Position numbers and translations under genes: made by a program. DNA of 45,488 bases from Bacteroidota bacterium (lineage in GTDB: Bacteria > Bacteroidota > Ignavibacteria > Tepidaquicellales > Tepidaquicellaceae). Shown here in pieces: positions 36,301 through 44,675 of this stretch. The notes under the pieces were generated by a model. That model was not told the DNA's origin and did no database searches. It was given only the letters and a program-made list of their open reading frames with translations. The DNA lies in contig JAFDZR010000036.1 in assembly GCA_018266875.1 (NCBI GenBank), forward strand, positions 1-45,488, read 5' to 3'. Position 1 is the stretch's first letter. The number at the start of each line of letters is the position of its first letter.

Positions 36301-36841
36301 CTATTTTGAGAGAAGAAACAGGATAATGGATAATTACAGTAAACTTATAAATTTCGGTACGCTAGTCGGATCCGAACCGCGCGGCGAAATTCAGATCAAG
36401 CCCGATCTCATTAACGGACAGCCGTTTAACTGGGAGCTCGGTCAGGAAGACATAAGCAATATCAGATATGCCTACAAGACAATTCTTAAGCTCGGATATC
36501 ACGCAGGTGCGTTAAAAGCTTATCTGCCCATGAAACCCGGTATAGAGATCGAGCTCAATTCCGGGAATCTAAGGAAATTTGACGGGATCTTTGACAGCTA
36601 TCCGCTGACGATCAGCGATCTGCTAATCGGGACAGCTCATCCGCAGGGCGGTAATATAATGGCAGGGGATAATTCTTCCCGCAGATCTGAAAGAGTTGTG
36701 GATCAGAATTTCCGGCTGGAAGGACTTGAAAATGTATTCGTTGCGGATGCATCCGTTTTTCCCGAAAGCATGAGACTCAATCCGCAATGGACTATCATGG
36801 CATTAAGCTCTATGGCGTCAGAAAAAATCAGTCAATTATAA
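33320..36841 (+). CDS. Polytopic membrane protein fused to a GMC-family flavin oxidoreductase
   Basis: The first 470 residues hold about 12 hydrophobic helices with no named transporter motif seen. A linker of about 200 residues follows (to about 675). Residues about 676-1173 are a GMC oxidoreductase with the FAD-binding YVIIGSGAGGAVMS, the GGTTVVNN block, H1107 in AHPQGG and N1154 in NPQWTIMALSS, matching the usual catalytic His/Asn pair. GMC enzymes oxidise alcohols, sterols or sugars. Such a fusion with a polytopic domain is not one I can place; the closest idea is a membrane-bound cholesterol-oxidase-like enzyme. It lies in one operon with patatin and a phosphoesterase. Confidence 0.85.
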   Translation: MPPFFNIRGFYKTDPLDKAPPAFRYAVNITVTAVISAVLVYLITDYFQLLEFKNFGVKVFEVVVFGFIAAPVVMFLRKSSSIFIMLVIFIPLFVFDLYLQANVRDNNEIALWTYLPGTFIDNVKILPLRFLMTLSFDAFIIGPVCLWISRITAQIFYGKKEFTGADYQKRKELFSEEWSSEKIDKPHRDFGFYVLRILGFSYLAYLLILLLGMLGSSPWPEQIADLISMTYVNPALAVNTFSKIGIMILLTFIGAYNIKARYYCCWGLITGHAVSTFSSLGFYYFAVNETKISQFLLTSAIVDGVMIILFFIILFQCRSVSYKVSDEKDFPSNFSLPTQLSRVFLFIVSAVSFLMVLTALYFRIFADGGSGAGAVYGYPDPSLGNTLTLYFTVSFLAFILAKSQVLRKYLYSVLLFPFFIGTIAAVIIFIVKDALTGLYIKNAAGIEIGVDWYFMIFIVCSSLIFLLLTALRKLSYDVDFIISSLNPSSAKNVIALAGAFFGEDDRKNSGILRSIDSYISGIRGRKRGLLNFPFWLIENFFNVIFSFHPGLSLMSRDEQRWFIKKYMLRDPSECSKAFVPMIADFSFQIGLAANAMIMFANYSDLNERKRIGYVPFYARDRMQKEIPSEPAPFKNIFPLPKSPEDENNFRKPADDTGKKFVAPRVISPVCENEIPPEMDYVIIGSGAGGAVMSYRLSKKVSDPSKILLIERGNRYQPLQDFNDIEMEMMRKLYKEGGLQQTKKFTMSVLQGECLGGTTVVNNAICIEMEDEIKNKWQNEYGIDLSSIRAEYDRIAEEIDIHELEEKGINSSVSERFKKGVHGFNENSDEKLKTIYPLKANYRNLIGDENWNLGNKRQTKRTMLETYIPWSEANGVNVLSNLTALKFTYSNGKADGVIVRTENGETKKIRVNKAVIVCGGVIASSHFLMRSGIRGNVGKRMSCNFAFPVTFQFEETINAFDGNQITLGALDEKNRAVFETYFNPPASFALSSVPFYFERRNRIMDNYSKLINFGTLVGSEPRGEIQIKPDLINGQPFNWELGQEDISNIRYAYKTILKLGYHAGALKAYLPMKPGIEIELNSGNLRKFDGIFDSYPLTISDLLIGTAHPQGGNIMAGDNSSRRSERVVDQNFRLEGLENVFVADASVFPESMRLNPQWTIMALSSMASEKISQL

Positions 36842-36861
36842 AAACCTGATGAAAAAAAAAT

Positions 36862-38136
36862 ATGGATGATATTAAAACTGAAAAAATAAAAAGGGAAAGA
36901 GGCGACTATCTTGATCTTACCAGAAGCGAAGCCCAGAATCATTACAGAACTGAAAGCACCAAGGAAGCAGTCAAACCTCCCGGAAAAGAAAATGTAGCTT
37001 TAAATAAAGTCACAGATTTTTTTGAATCAAAATTCTTTACCTGGTTTTATCATTATTTCAAAAGCCGTTTCGGACTAAGGCATAAATTCCAGACTTATAA
37101 AACACTGAGAGACAACGGAATTTATAAAATGAAAAAGACAAGTCATGACGGCAGAAAGGAAATTTCAATAGCCCTTGCTTCCGACTGGGCAACAGATACC
37201 AAAGAGTCTGATAAGATAGGGGATCTGATCGCGGAGAGAGAACCGGATTATTCCATACACCTGGGCGATACTTATTTTGTCGGAATGAAAGAAGAAGTGA
37301 AAATAAATTTCCTTGATGAAAACAGTTCATGGTACAGAGGTTCATCAGGAAGCTTCGCTCTTCTCGGGAATCACGAAATGTATTCAAGGGGAATATCCTA
37401 TTTCAGGGACCTTCTTCCGACTATGGGAATTTACAGCAGAGAGAGAAAAAAATATGAAGGTCAGAAAGCAAGTTATTTCTGTCTGGAAAATGATCACTGG
37501 AGAATAGTTTCACTCGATACCGGATATAATTCGGTTGGGATCCCGCTTATAGAATATTTATTCAAACCCAAATGCGAATACAGAAAGGAAATTATTGAAT
37601 GGCTCAGAGATGAAGTGAAATTAGACAAGGACAAAAGAGGGATCATTTTAATGACGCACCATCAGTACATCACAGCGTTTGAAAAAGAGGATGAGTATTT
37701 GAAACAGGCTGAACAGCTTGCAGAATTGATAGGTCGTGACAGACCTGTTCTCTGGTTCTGGGGACATGAACACCGCCTTTCATTTTTCGGGAAATATGCA
37801 TCCGATAATGGAATTCAGGCATACGGCAGATGTATAGGTAACGGAGGAATGCCCGTTGAATTCAAGCACCGCGTCCTGCCCGACATGGATAAGAAAAGAA
37901 ATCTTATGCTGTATGACGAAAGAGTCTATACGAAAATTAAGGATACTGAAATAGGATTTAACGGATATACAATGATGTATGTAAATGAAAATTTACTTAC
38001 TGTTGAATATTATGACATCAATAATGAGCTGCTTGTAAAAGAAATCTGGACAGCGGATAACCGGTCGGGAAAAATTGAAAACAAAGAATTTAATATAGTA
38101 TCGAAAGATCCGGGGATGAAGACAGCTAAGAATTAA
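36862..38136 (+). CDS. Calcineurin-like metallophosphoesterase
   Basis: The binuclear-metal motifs are in order: D108 in ASDWATD, D136 in HLGDTY, N170-H171 in LGNHE, H266-H267 in MTHHQ and G301-H304 in GHEH. The 424 residues include about 95 N-terminal residues with a hydrophobic patch (FFTWFYHYF) that might associate with the membrane, and a C-terminal beta domain. There is no signal peptide, so it acts in the cytoplasm or at its membrane face. Substrate unknown; phospholipid-type or nucleotide phosphodiesters both fit the family. It starts 20 bases after the GMC gene, and its stop runs directly into a heptamer repeat array. Confidence 0.9.
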   Translation: MDDIKTEKIKRERGDYLDLTRSEAQNHYRTESTKEAVKPPGKENVALNKVTDFFESKFFTWFYHYFKSRFGLRHKFQTYKTLRDNGIYKMKKTSHDGRKEISIALASDWATDTKESDKIGDLIAEREPDYSIHLGDTYFVGMKEEVKINFLDENSSWYRGSSGSFALLGNHEMYSRGISYFRDLLPTMGIYSRERKKYEGQKASYFCLENDHWRIVSLDTGYNSVGIPLIEYLFKPKCEYRKEIIEWLRDEVKLDKDKRGIILMTHHQYITAFEKEDEYLKQAEQLAELIGRDRPVLWFWGHEHRLSFFGKYASDNGIQAYGRCIGNGGMPVEFKHRVLPDMDKKRNLMLYDERVYTKIKDTEIGFNGYTMMYVNENLLTVEYYDINNELLVKEIWTADNRSGKIENKEFNIVSKDPGMKTAKN

Positions 38137-38182
38137 GAGTTACGAGTTACGAGTTACGAGTTACGAGTTACGAGTTACGAGT
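38137..38182. repeat. Heptamer tandem array (GAGTTAC)6.6
   Basis: Six perfect GAGTTAC copies and a partial seventh start on the base after the phosphoesterase stop. Related heptamers occur at 38522-38542, 44534-44568 and 44760-44794. Confidence 0.9.
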
Positions 38183-38206
38183 GTCATTCCCTTGTTCCCC
38201 CAATTT

Positions 38207-38240
38207 TGTCATTCCCGCGTGCTCCAGGCGGGAATCTATC
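38207..38240. repeat. REP-like palindrome, copy 1
   Basis: The 34-base unit contains ATTCCCGC pairing with GCGGGAAT around a GTGCTCCAG loop. A copy at 44812-44845 matches 30 of 34 bases. Similar TCATTCCCGCG...GCGGGAATC units are common repeats in many bacteria. Confidence 0.65.
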
Positions 38241-38334
38241 CGCCATCACCACCAAGTCACTAAGGCACAAAGAAAACAGGGATATTGATTAATTTTAAAT
38301 TTTTAATTTAAAATTTATAAATTAAAATTTATAA

Positions 38335-39405
38335 TTACTTAACCAGAATCATTTTCTTCACATCTGAAAATCCTTCTGTCTCAAGTTTGTAATAATAAAC
38401 TCCGCTGGGAAAACCGCTTCCGTCAAACTCAATCGAATAATATCCCGCATCCTGTTTTTCATTTACTAAAGAAGCGACTTCATTTCCAAGCATATCATAT
38501 ACTATCAACTTTGCAAAACTAGTAACTTGTAACTCGTAACTAATAACTGTACTTGGATTGAACGGATTCGGATAGTTCTGTGAAAGACTGAAACCTTCCG
38601 GTAAACGAGTATTCTCGCCTGATATACCAACCGCGCTCTGCGTGAGTTCTTTCTGACTTCCAGGAATTGAAAATGCCAGATTGACTCCGATTGAGCTTAG
38701 ATCAACATTGACGGAGGGAGTTACGTCCCGCGCCACCCAAATATTCTGCGCGATATAGACAGTATCGGGAATTGAAACTATCGGTATGTAAATTATCGGA
38801 GGCAGCAGCCCGTAACTTAGCGCAAAGGTGATCTGGAATTTTTTACAGGCGATATTTCCGTTTACTGTGGAAATTGTCTGATCATTCAGGCGTCTGCCTG
38901 TAAGAGATAATCTCAATGGAAGCGTTAATGTATCAAATGATACAGTTGTGTCTTTTGAGAAAATTGTATAATTCGTATTTACGGTCTGTGAAAATCTGTA
39001 AAAACTGTACCAGGATTCAAAAGATCTCAGAAAATTTATGAAGGCAACGGAGTCTATTCCGGGAATGGTACCGATAAAGTTCAGTACATTTAAATAGTAA
39101 AATCCGTTAGTTGACTGAAAATTATAATAGCTTGAATCAGTATAAGGCGAATTCTGATTAATGCTCGTCAGTCCGGATTTTGAAACCACCAGTGCCGCAG
39201 GCAGTCCGTTATAGGTTACGTTTGCAGCAAATGAATCCACCTGAAAAGTCGACAGTGAATTTACCGGATTGTTCAGAGAATCCAGCGGCGTATTTTTGTA
39301 ATACCATTTGTAGCCCGTAGCTGATGGAAAATAAGTGGAAGCATTCTGCGAATAAAGATTTGTGAACACAAACAGCAGCGCTAATAATTTTATAGTAATT
39401 TTCAT
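38335..39405 (-). CDS. T9SS-exported protein of unknown function
   Basis: The best start is the ATG at 39405 (minus strand), since GAGAAG lies 6 bases upstream; the longer frame from a TTG at 39432 adds nine charged residues. Residues 1-20 are a signal peptide ending NLYSQ. The middle 260 residues have a beta-rich pattern and are unrecognised. The last 80 residues are a type A T9SS sorting domain (NYPNPFNPST, GNEVASLVNEKQDAG, SGVYYYKLETEG). Within it, SYELQVTSF is encoded by three imperfect heptamers of the GAGTTAC family (38522-38542). It is divergent from the MBL gene by 121 bases. Confidence 0.85.
   Translation of the reverse strand: MKITIKLLALLFVFTNLYSQNASTYFPSATGYKWYYKNTPLDSLNNPVNSLSTFQVDSFAANVTYNGLPAALVVSKSGLTSINQNSPYTDSSYYNFQSTNGFYYLNVLNFIGTIPGIDSVAFINFLRSFESWYSFYRFSQTVNTNYTIFSKDTTVSFDTLTLPLRLSLTGRRLNDQTISTVNGNIACKKFQITFALSYGLLPPIIYIPIVSIPDTVYIAQNIWVARDVTPSVNVDLSSIGVNLAFSIPGSQKELTQSAVGISGENTRLPEGFSLSQNYPNPFNPSTVISYELQVTSFAKLIVYDMLGNEVASLVNEKQDAGYYSIEFDGSGFPSGVYYYKLETEGFSDVKKMILVK
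38522..38542. repeat. Heptamer repeats inside a T9SS sorting-domain gene
   Basis: GTAACTT, GTAACTC and GTAACTA in tandem (the reverse complement of GAGTTAC-type units) lie in the coding sequence of the minus-strand gene and read as Y-E-L-Q-V-T-S there. Confidence 0.8.
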
Positions 39406-39526
39406 TTTATACTTCTCATGTTTTTTGTTCAAGTTATATACATTATTAATTAAAACAAATTCAAATTTTATTTTACATATAAAATTTGAATCATATTAAT
39501 TATAATGACAGAAATAATTTATATAA

Positions 39527-40375
39527 ATGAAAATAGGAGATTACGAAATTCATCCCGTGCAGACGGGACTTTTTAAACTTGACGGCGGCGCTATGTTCGG
39601 TGTTGTCCCGAAAAATCTCTGGCAGAAAACAAATCCTGCAGATGAACAGAACCGCATTGACATGTGCACCAGAGCCCTTCTTCTCGATAACGGAAAAAGA
39701 AAGATCCTTGTTGATACCGGGATCGGATATAAACTTTCCGAAAAGGTTAATAAGATCTATGACGTTGATTTCTCAAATTATACTCTTGAAAACAGTTTGT
39801 CGGAACTCGGATTAAAAAAAAGCGACATTACGGATGTCATACTCACTCATCTTCATTTTGATCATGCCGGAGGAAATACTGAATACAACGAAAACAAAGA
39901 GCCTGTTCCCGCATTTCCGAATGCGGTTTATTATGTGCAGAAGAAACACTACGAATGGGCAATGAATCCCACCGAACGGGACAGAGCGAGTTTTTTCCCG
40001 GAGAATTATAAGCCGCTTGAAAATGCCGGAGTGCTGAACTTTACCGAAGGGGAACATAAGTTCGATGACCATATTACTCTCCTTCCCGTCAACGGGCATA
40101 CTAATCACATGCAGCTTGTAAAAATATCCGATGATGAGAATACGCTTCTGTATCTTGCTGATCTCATTCCGACCGCCGGACATATTCAGGCGCCTTATAT
40201 TATGGGATATGATCTTTTTCCGCTGACAACTCTTGAGGAGAAGCATAAATTCTTAACTGACATTACCGAAAATGATATTACCATCTTCTTTGAACACGAC
40301 CCTTATAACATGAGCGGAAAGATCGGAAAGAATGAAAGAGGATATTTCCTTAAAGAGAAAATTGATTTCAAATGA
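39527..40375 (+). CDS. Metallo-beta-lactamase-fold hydrolase
   Basis: The metal motif LTHLHFDHAGG follows a strand/loop, and later blocks (LPVNGHTNHMQLVKI, LYLADLIPT, FFEHDP) complete the zinc site as in quorum-lactonase or AttM-like MBL enzymes. Length 282, no signal peptide, so cytoplasmic. Substrates in this branch include lactones and other esters; not decided here. It lies 31 bases before a sodium:solute symporter gene, so it may process the imported solute or be chance. Confidence 0.87.
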   Translation: MKIGDYEIHPVQTGLFKLDGGAMFGVVPKNLWQKTNPADEQNRIDMCTRALLLDNGKRKILVDTGIGYKLSEKVNKIYDVDFSNYTLENSLSELGLKKSDITDVILTHLHFDHAGGNTEYNENKEPVPAFPNAVYYVQKKHYEWAMNPTERDRASFFPENYKPLENAGVLNFTEGEHKFDDHITLLPVNGHTNHMQLVKISDDENTLLYLADLIPTAGHIQAPYIMGYDLFPLTTLEEKHKFLTDITENDITIFFEHDPYNMSGKIGKNERGYFLKEKIDFK

Positions 40376-40406
40376 AATATTTCCCAATAACTTTTAATCG
40401 GATTAA

Positions 40407-41900
40407 TTGATAAATTTTTCACCCGTTGATTATACTATTATTGTAGTTTATCTGATTGCAGTTGCCGTCTTCGGAATTGTATCTTCAGGCAAACAGAAAA
40501 ACGTAAAGGACTATTTCCTCGGATCTAAAAACATTCCCTGGTGGGCGGCATGTTTTTCAGTGGTCGCAACAGAGACAAGCACGCTTACATTTATCAGCAT
40601 TCCGGGTCTTGCCTACATTACCAACATGAATTTCCTGCAGCTTGCGCTCGGATTTCTGATAGGGAGAATTGTTGTTGCTATAGTTTTCATACCGAGATAT
40701 TATTCCGGGAATCTTGAAACGGCTTACTCATTTCTCGGTCACAGATTCGGAGAGCCGATGAGAAAATACGCTTCGGTGACATTCATTCTGCTCAGGATCT
40801 TTGCAGACGGAGTGAGATTGTTCACAACTGCAATTCCCATAAAATTCATAACCGGACTCGGTTACTTTGAATGCATTATTATTGTAGGTGTCATCACCGT
40901 GATATATTCCTACATCGGAGGGATAAGAGCTGTGATCTGGACCGACGTAATTCAGATGTTCATTTATACATTCGGCGCTTTAGCGTCTATGATCGTGATA
41001 TTCAACATGCTTCCAAACGGATGGAGCGACGTGACGGCATTTGCCGCTCCGGGAGATAAATTCCAGATATTCAATCTGAAGCTTCCCGATAATCTGCTTC
41101 TGTTCTTTACAGGCGGTTACGGACTGATCGGAGGACTGATCGGCGGGGCGTTTCTTGCAATGGCGTCGCACGGAACAGATCAGCTTATTGTTCAGAGACT
41201 TCTTACATGCAAAGATAAAAGATCTTCGCAGAAGGCGGTTGTAATGAGCGGTGTAATTGTAATAATTCAGTTTGCCATTTTTCTTGTGATCGGAATTATG
41301 CTTTATGCATTATATCAGGGAGCTGATTTTAAAAATCTTGCAGTGAACGGACAGAATCTCACAAAGTCAGATGAGATATTTCCGATGTTCATAGTTCAGA
41401 GTCTTCCCGTAGGACTTGCGGGACTTGTAGTTGCAGGTTTGCTCTCAGCTTCAATGTCCACACTGTCTTCGACTTTTAATTCACTTGCTTCAACGACAAT
41501 ACTTGATCTTTTCAAAGGAAGAAAATTCATACAGTCTGAAAAGGATGAATTAAAATATTCAAAGCTTGCAACAATATTCTGGGCTGTTGTGATAATGGGA
41601 ACAGGATTGCTGTTTCAGAGCGAAACAAATCCGGCTGTTGACTTTGCTTTGAAGATACAGTCCCTTATCTACGGAGGTCTGCTGGGAGTATTTCTTCTCG
41701 GAATAATAAGTAAGAAAGCTCAGCTGAGAGAAGCGGTGGTCTCATATACTTTTGCAATTGTAATTCTTTCGCTTTTATTTATACTGCCGAAATTCGGACT
41801 CATCCCGGCTCTAACGCTGACATGGTTCACTTTCTTCGGAGTAGTGATCACTTTCATTGTAGCTTATGTGACAATGACGATGAGAAGAATTGATGTATAA
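40407..41900 (+). CDS. Sodium:solute symporter family protein
   Basis: About 13 transmembrane helices over 497 residues. The SSS hallmark block GGIRAVIWTDVIQMFIYTFG and the N-terminal FGIVSSGKQKNVKDYFLGSKNIPWW are present, as is the Ser-rich SASMSTLSSTFNSLAS stretch (about residues 348-365) that lines the Na+ site in family members. It couples Na+ to uptake of an unidentified organic solute such as a sugar, nucleoside or carboxylate. Start is TTG at 40407. Probably co-transcribed with the upstream MBL gene. Confidence 0.92.
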   Translation: MINFSPVDYTIIVVYLIAVAVFGIVSSGKQKNVKDYFLGSKNIPWWAACFSVVATETSTLTFISIPGLAYITNMNFLQLALGFLIGRIVVAIVFIPRYYSGNLETAYSFLGHRFGEPMRKYASVTFILLRIFADGVRLFTTAIPIKFITGLGYFECIIIVGVITVIYSYIGGIRAVIWTDVIQMFIYTFGALASMIVIFNMLPNGWSDVTAFAAPGDKFQIFNLKLPDNLLLFFTGGYGLIGGLIGGAFLAMASHGTDQLIVQRLLTCKDKRSSQKAVVMSGVIVIIQFAIFLVIGIMLYALYQGADFKNLAVNGQNLTKSDEIFPMFIVQSLPVGLAGLVVAGLLSASMSTLSSTFNSLASTTILDLFKGRKFIQSEKDELKYSKLATIFWAVVIMGTGLLFQSETNPAVDFALKIQSLIYGGLLGVFLLGIISKKAQLREAVVSYTFAIVILSLLFILPKFGLIPALTLTWFTFFGVVITFIVAYVTMTMRRIDV

Positions 41901-41907
41901 AAATTAC

Positions 41908-41936
41908 TCCCCGCGCAGAATTATATCTGTCGGGGA
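41908..41936. terminator. Stem-loop after the symporter gene
   Basis: TCCCCG (41908-41913) pairs with CGGGGA (41931-41936), with an inner CAGA/TCTG stem. On + no T-run follows; on the minus strand a run of T would follow, so its polarity as a terminator is uncertain. Confidence 0.35.
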
Positions 41937-41997
41937 ATTGTGACTGTAAATATTATTAAAATCAGAATCGAAAAAAATTTTATCATACCGCTGAAAA

Positions 41998-44529
41998 TTG
42001 AAAGAATTATATGCCAACGTCGCCTTTAACCTTCCGCTTGAAAATCTTTTCACATACAAAATACCTGAACATTTAATTTCCAGAGCTTCGAAAGGTAAAA
42101 GAGTGATCGCCGGATTCGGGAATAAGAAAATCACGGGAATGATACTCGGCGTTTCGGAAAATGCGGAAGTAAAGAATATTGAGAAAATCAAAAATATTCT
42201 TGACGTCCTGGATGAAAATGTCATTCTTCAGGATGAATTGATAGAGCTCTGTTACTGGATATCCGATTATTATTCAGCGCCTATCGGCGAAGTGATCTTT
42301 TCTGCTGTTCCGGGAAAACTCAATGTCAGCTCCGATAAATATTTTTTCCTCAGCGAAAATTATCTCAGGGAACTTGACTCTTCCCGGCTTAAGGAAGACA
42401 TTTACATAAGGATTATTGAAATACTTGAGAAAGCTGAATCTGCAACAAAGAAACAGCTTGAAAGAAAACTGAAATTCAATGATCTGTCTTCAGCTCTGAA
42501 AACGCTTTCGGATGGTCATATAATTTATTCGGAGAACCATTACTCAAAACCCGTCAGCGAGAAAAAGATAAAAACCGTAAGACTGAATTTCAGCAAAGCC
42601 GATACTGAAAAAATAATCCTGAAGAATAAGATACGTTCGGAAAAACAGATCAAGTTCATTAAAGAGCTTAACGAGGATACCTTTCTGAATTTAAAAGAGA
42701 TCTCTGACAAAGCCGGCATAAGTCCTTCCTCTGTAAACACACTTCTGAAAAAAGAGCTGATCGAGATAAAAGAGATAAGGGAATTCAGGGAACCTGAAGA
42801 TATTTTCAGGGAGGACATAAAGACGCTCACGCTTAATCCGGATCAGGAGAATATTCTCAGCGGAATTTCAGAAAACATAGATGAAAATATTTTTAAAGTC
42901 TTTCTTCTGTTCGGTGTCACCGGCAGCGGAAAGACTGAAGTGTATATCAATCTGATAAAGCGCGTCCTGAAAAATAATAAAACGGCGATAGTGCTGGTTC
43001 CGGAGATATCACTCACGCCTCAGCTGATCTACAGATTCAGGAATGTTTTCGGAAGCGTGATCGGAGTAATACACAGCAAACTCTCCGACGGGGAAAGAAA
43101 AGATACATTCGAAAGGATTGTTAACGGAAGCATAAAAATTGTAATCGGCGCAAGGTCTGCTATTTTCGCTCCTCTGAAAAACATAGGGATCATTGTCGTT
43201 GATGAAGAACATGATTCGTCATACAAGCAGGAAAATTCTCCGCGATACAACGGAAGGGACTGCGCCGTTTACAGGGGAAAAATAAACAACGCTCCTGTGA
43301 TACTCGGTTCGGCGACTCCTTCGATTGAATCTTTTTACAACGCCAGGTCCGGGAAATACGGATTCTTCAGTCTGCCTCTCAGAGCTACGAATATAAAAAT
43401 GCCGGAAATAAAGATCATTGACCTTCTGAAGAAAAATAAAGAAAGTGAATATGATGAGCACGGAAATTACAATAAGAAATCCAAAGACTTCTTTGATACA
43501 ATTGACAAAATACGCATAAAATTTCTATCGAAAGAACTGATATATGAAATAGGGGAGCGGCTGGAGAAGAAAGAGAGCGTGATAATACTGCAGAACAGAA
43601 GAGGATATCATTCATACCTTGAATGTCTTAGCTGCGGAGAAGTGGAAATGTGCATAAGATGCAATATTGCGCTGACATATCACAAGTCAATTGAGCTTTT
43701 GAAATGTCATTTCTGCGGATTCAGCAAGAAGAAAAATAAATTCTGCTCTTCATGCGGATCGGACAGGCTCATTGCCAAAGGCGCGGGAACGGAGAGAGTG
43801 GAAGAGGAACTTGAGAAAATATTTCCGGCTGCCGTTATCAAGAGAATTGATTCGGATTCCCTGAATTCCAAGAGACAGTTTCACAGACTTCTCAAAGATT
43901 TTTATGATAAGAAGATAGACATACTTGCGGGAACGCAGATAATATCAAAGGGACTTGATTTCCCTGAAGTAACGCTTGTAGGCGTGGTCAACGCCGACAT
44001 AGGACTGCTGAATCCGGATTTCCGCGCGACTGAAAAAACATTTCAGATACTGACACAGGTATCGGGAAGAAGCGGCAGGAGCGAAAAGAAAGGCGAAGTG
44101 CTGATCCAGACAAATCATTCCGAGTTTCATGTATTTGAAAACGTGAAGAACCATGATTATCTTAATTTCTATGAAAAGGAAATTGCTTTCAGGAAGCAGC
44201 TGAATTATCCGCCGTTCAGCCGGCTGGTAATAATTGAATCAAAATCCGAAGATAAAAATATGTGCGAATCAAAGATAAAGGAAATATACAATTTAATCAC
44301 AACCATTGACAAAGAAAAAATCCTCGAAGTCCTGCCTCCGAATCCTCCGGTGTTTTCAAAACTGAAGGACAAATACAGATACCACCTGATAATTAAATCC
44401 GTGAAAGAAAGGGACCTGTCCGGTTCATTCCTGAAAAAAATTTTAAGAGAAGTAAAAAACTACACAAAGAAAAATGTTCCGAAAAAAGTGATGATAACTA
44501 TAGATGTTGATGCGGTGAATCTGATGTAG
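41998..44529 (+). CDS. priA: Primosomal protein N' (PriA helicase)
   Basis: PriA restarts stalled replication forks. The N-terminal 3'-DNA-binding domain is at about 1-110 and a winged-helix region follows to about 260. The helicase core has Walker A GVTGSGKTEVY, DEEH, and motif VI-like QVSGRSGR. The zinc-binding insert has the Cys pairs CLSC, CIRC, CHFC, CSSC (about residues 545-595). The 843 residues are somewhat longer than usual. Start is TTG at 41998; no stronger upstream start. It works with SSB, whose gene lies 28 kb away. Confidence 0.96.
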   Translation: MKELYANVAFNLPLENLFTYKIPEHLISRASKGKRVIAGFGNKKITGMILGVSENAEVKNIEKIKNILDVLDENVILQDELIELCYWISDYYSAPIGEVIFSAVPGKLNVSSDKYFFLSENYLRELDSSRLKEDIYIRIIEILEKAESATKKQLERKLKFNDLSSALKTLSDGHIIYSENHYSKPVSEKKIKTVRLNFSKADTEKIILKNKIRSEKQIKFIKELNEDTFLNLKEISDKAGISPSSVNTLLKKELIEIKEIREFREPEDIFREDIKTLTLNPDQENILSGISENIDENIFKVFLLFGVTGSGKTEVYINLIKRVLKNNKTAIVLVPEISLTPQLIYRFRNVFGSVIGVIHSKLSDGERKDTFERIVNGSIKIVIGARSAIFAPLKNIGIIVVDEEHDSSYKQENSPRYNGRDCAVYRGKINNAPVILGSATPSIESFYNARSGKYGFFSLPLRATNIKMPEIKIIDLLKKNKESEYDEHGNYNKKSKDFFDTIDKIRIKFLSKELIYEIGERLEKKESVIILQNRRGYHSYLECLSCGEVEMCIRCNIALTYHKSIELLKCHFCGFSKKKNKFCSSCGSDRLIAKGAGTERVEEELEKIFPAAVIKRIDSDSLNSKRQFHRLLKDFYDKKIDILAGTQIISKGLDFPEVTLVGVVNADIGLLNPDFRATEKTFQILTQVSGRSGRSEKKGEVLIQTNHSEFHVFENVKNHDYLNFYEKEIAFRKQLNYPPFSRLVIIESKSEDKNMCESKIKEIYNLITTIDKEKILEVLPPNPPVFSKLKDKYRYHLIIKSVKERDLSGSFLKKILREVKNYTKKNVPKKVMITIDVDAVNLM

Positions 44530-44533
44530 TTAA

Positions 44534-44568
44534 GAATTACGAATTACGAATTTCGGGTTACGGGTTAC
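44534..44568. repeat. Heptamer array near tRNA-Arg
   Basis: GAATTAC, GAATTAC, GAATTTC, GGGTTAC, GGGTTAC in tandem (five copies), the same period as at 38137. Confidence 0.75.
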
Positions 44569-44675
44569 TTGTTGTTATTTTTAATAAAAAAGTATTAAGA
44601 ATATAATTAAGTAACTATTAACTAATAATTGTATCCTGTTCTTTATCTGAAATTTGAAATTTGAAATTGATTTTG

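Noticed and set aside
38137..38182. CRISPR array
   Set aside because: The units are contiguous 7-mers without spacers and no cas gene is near.
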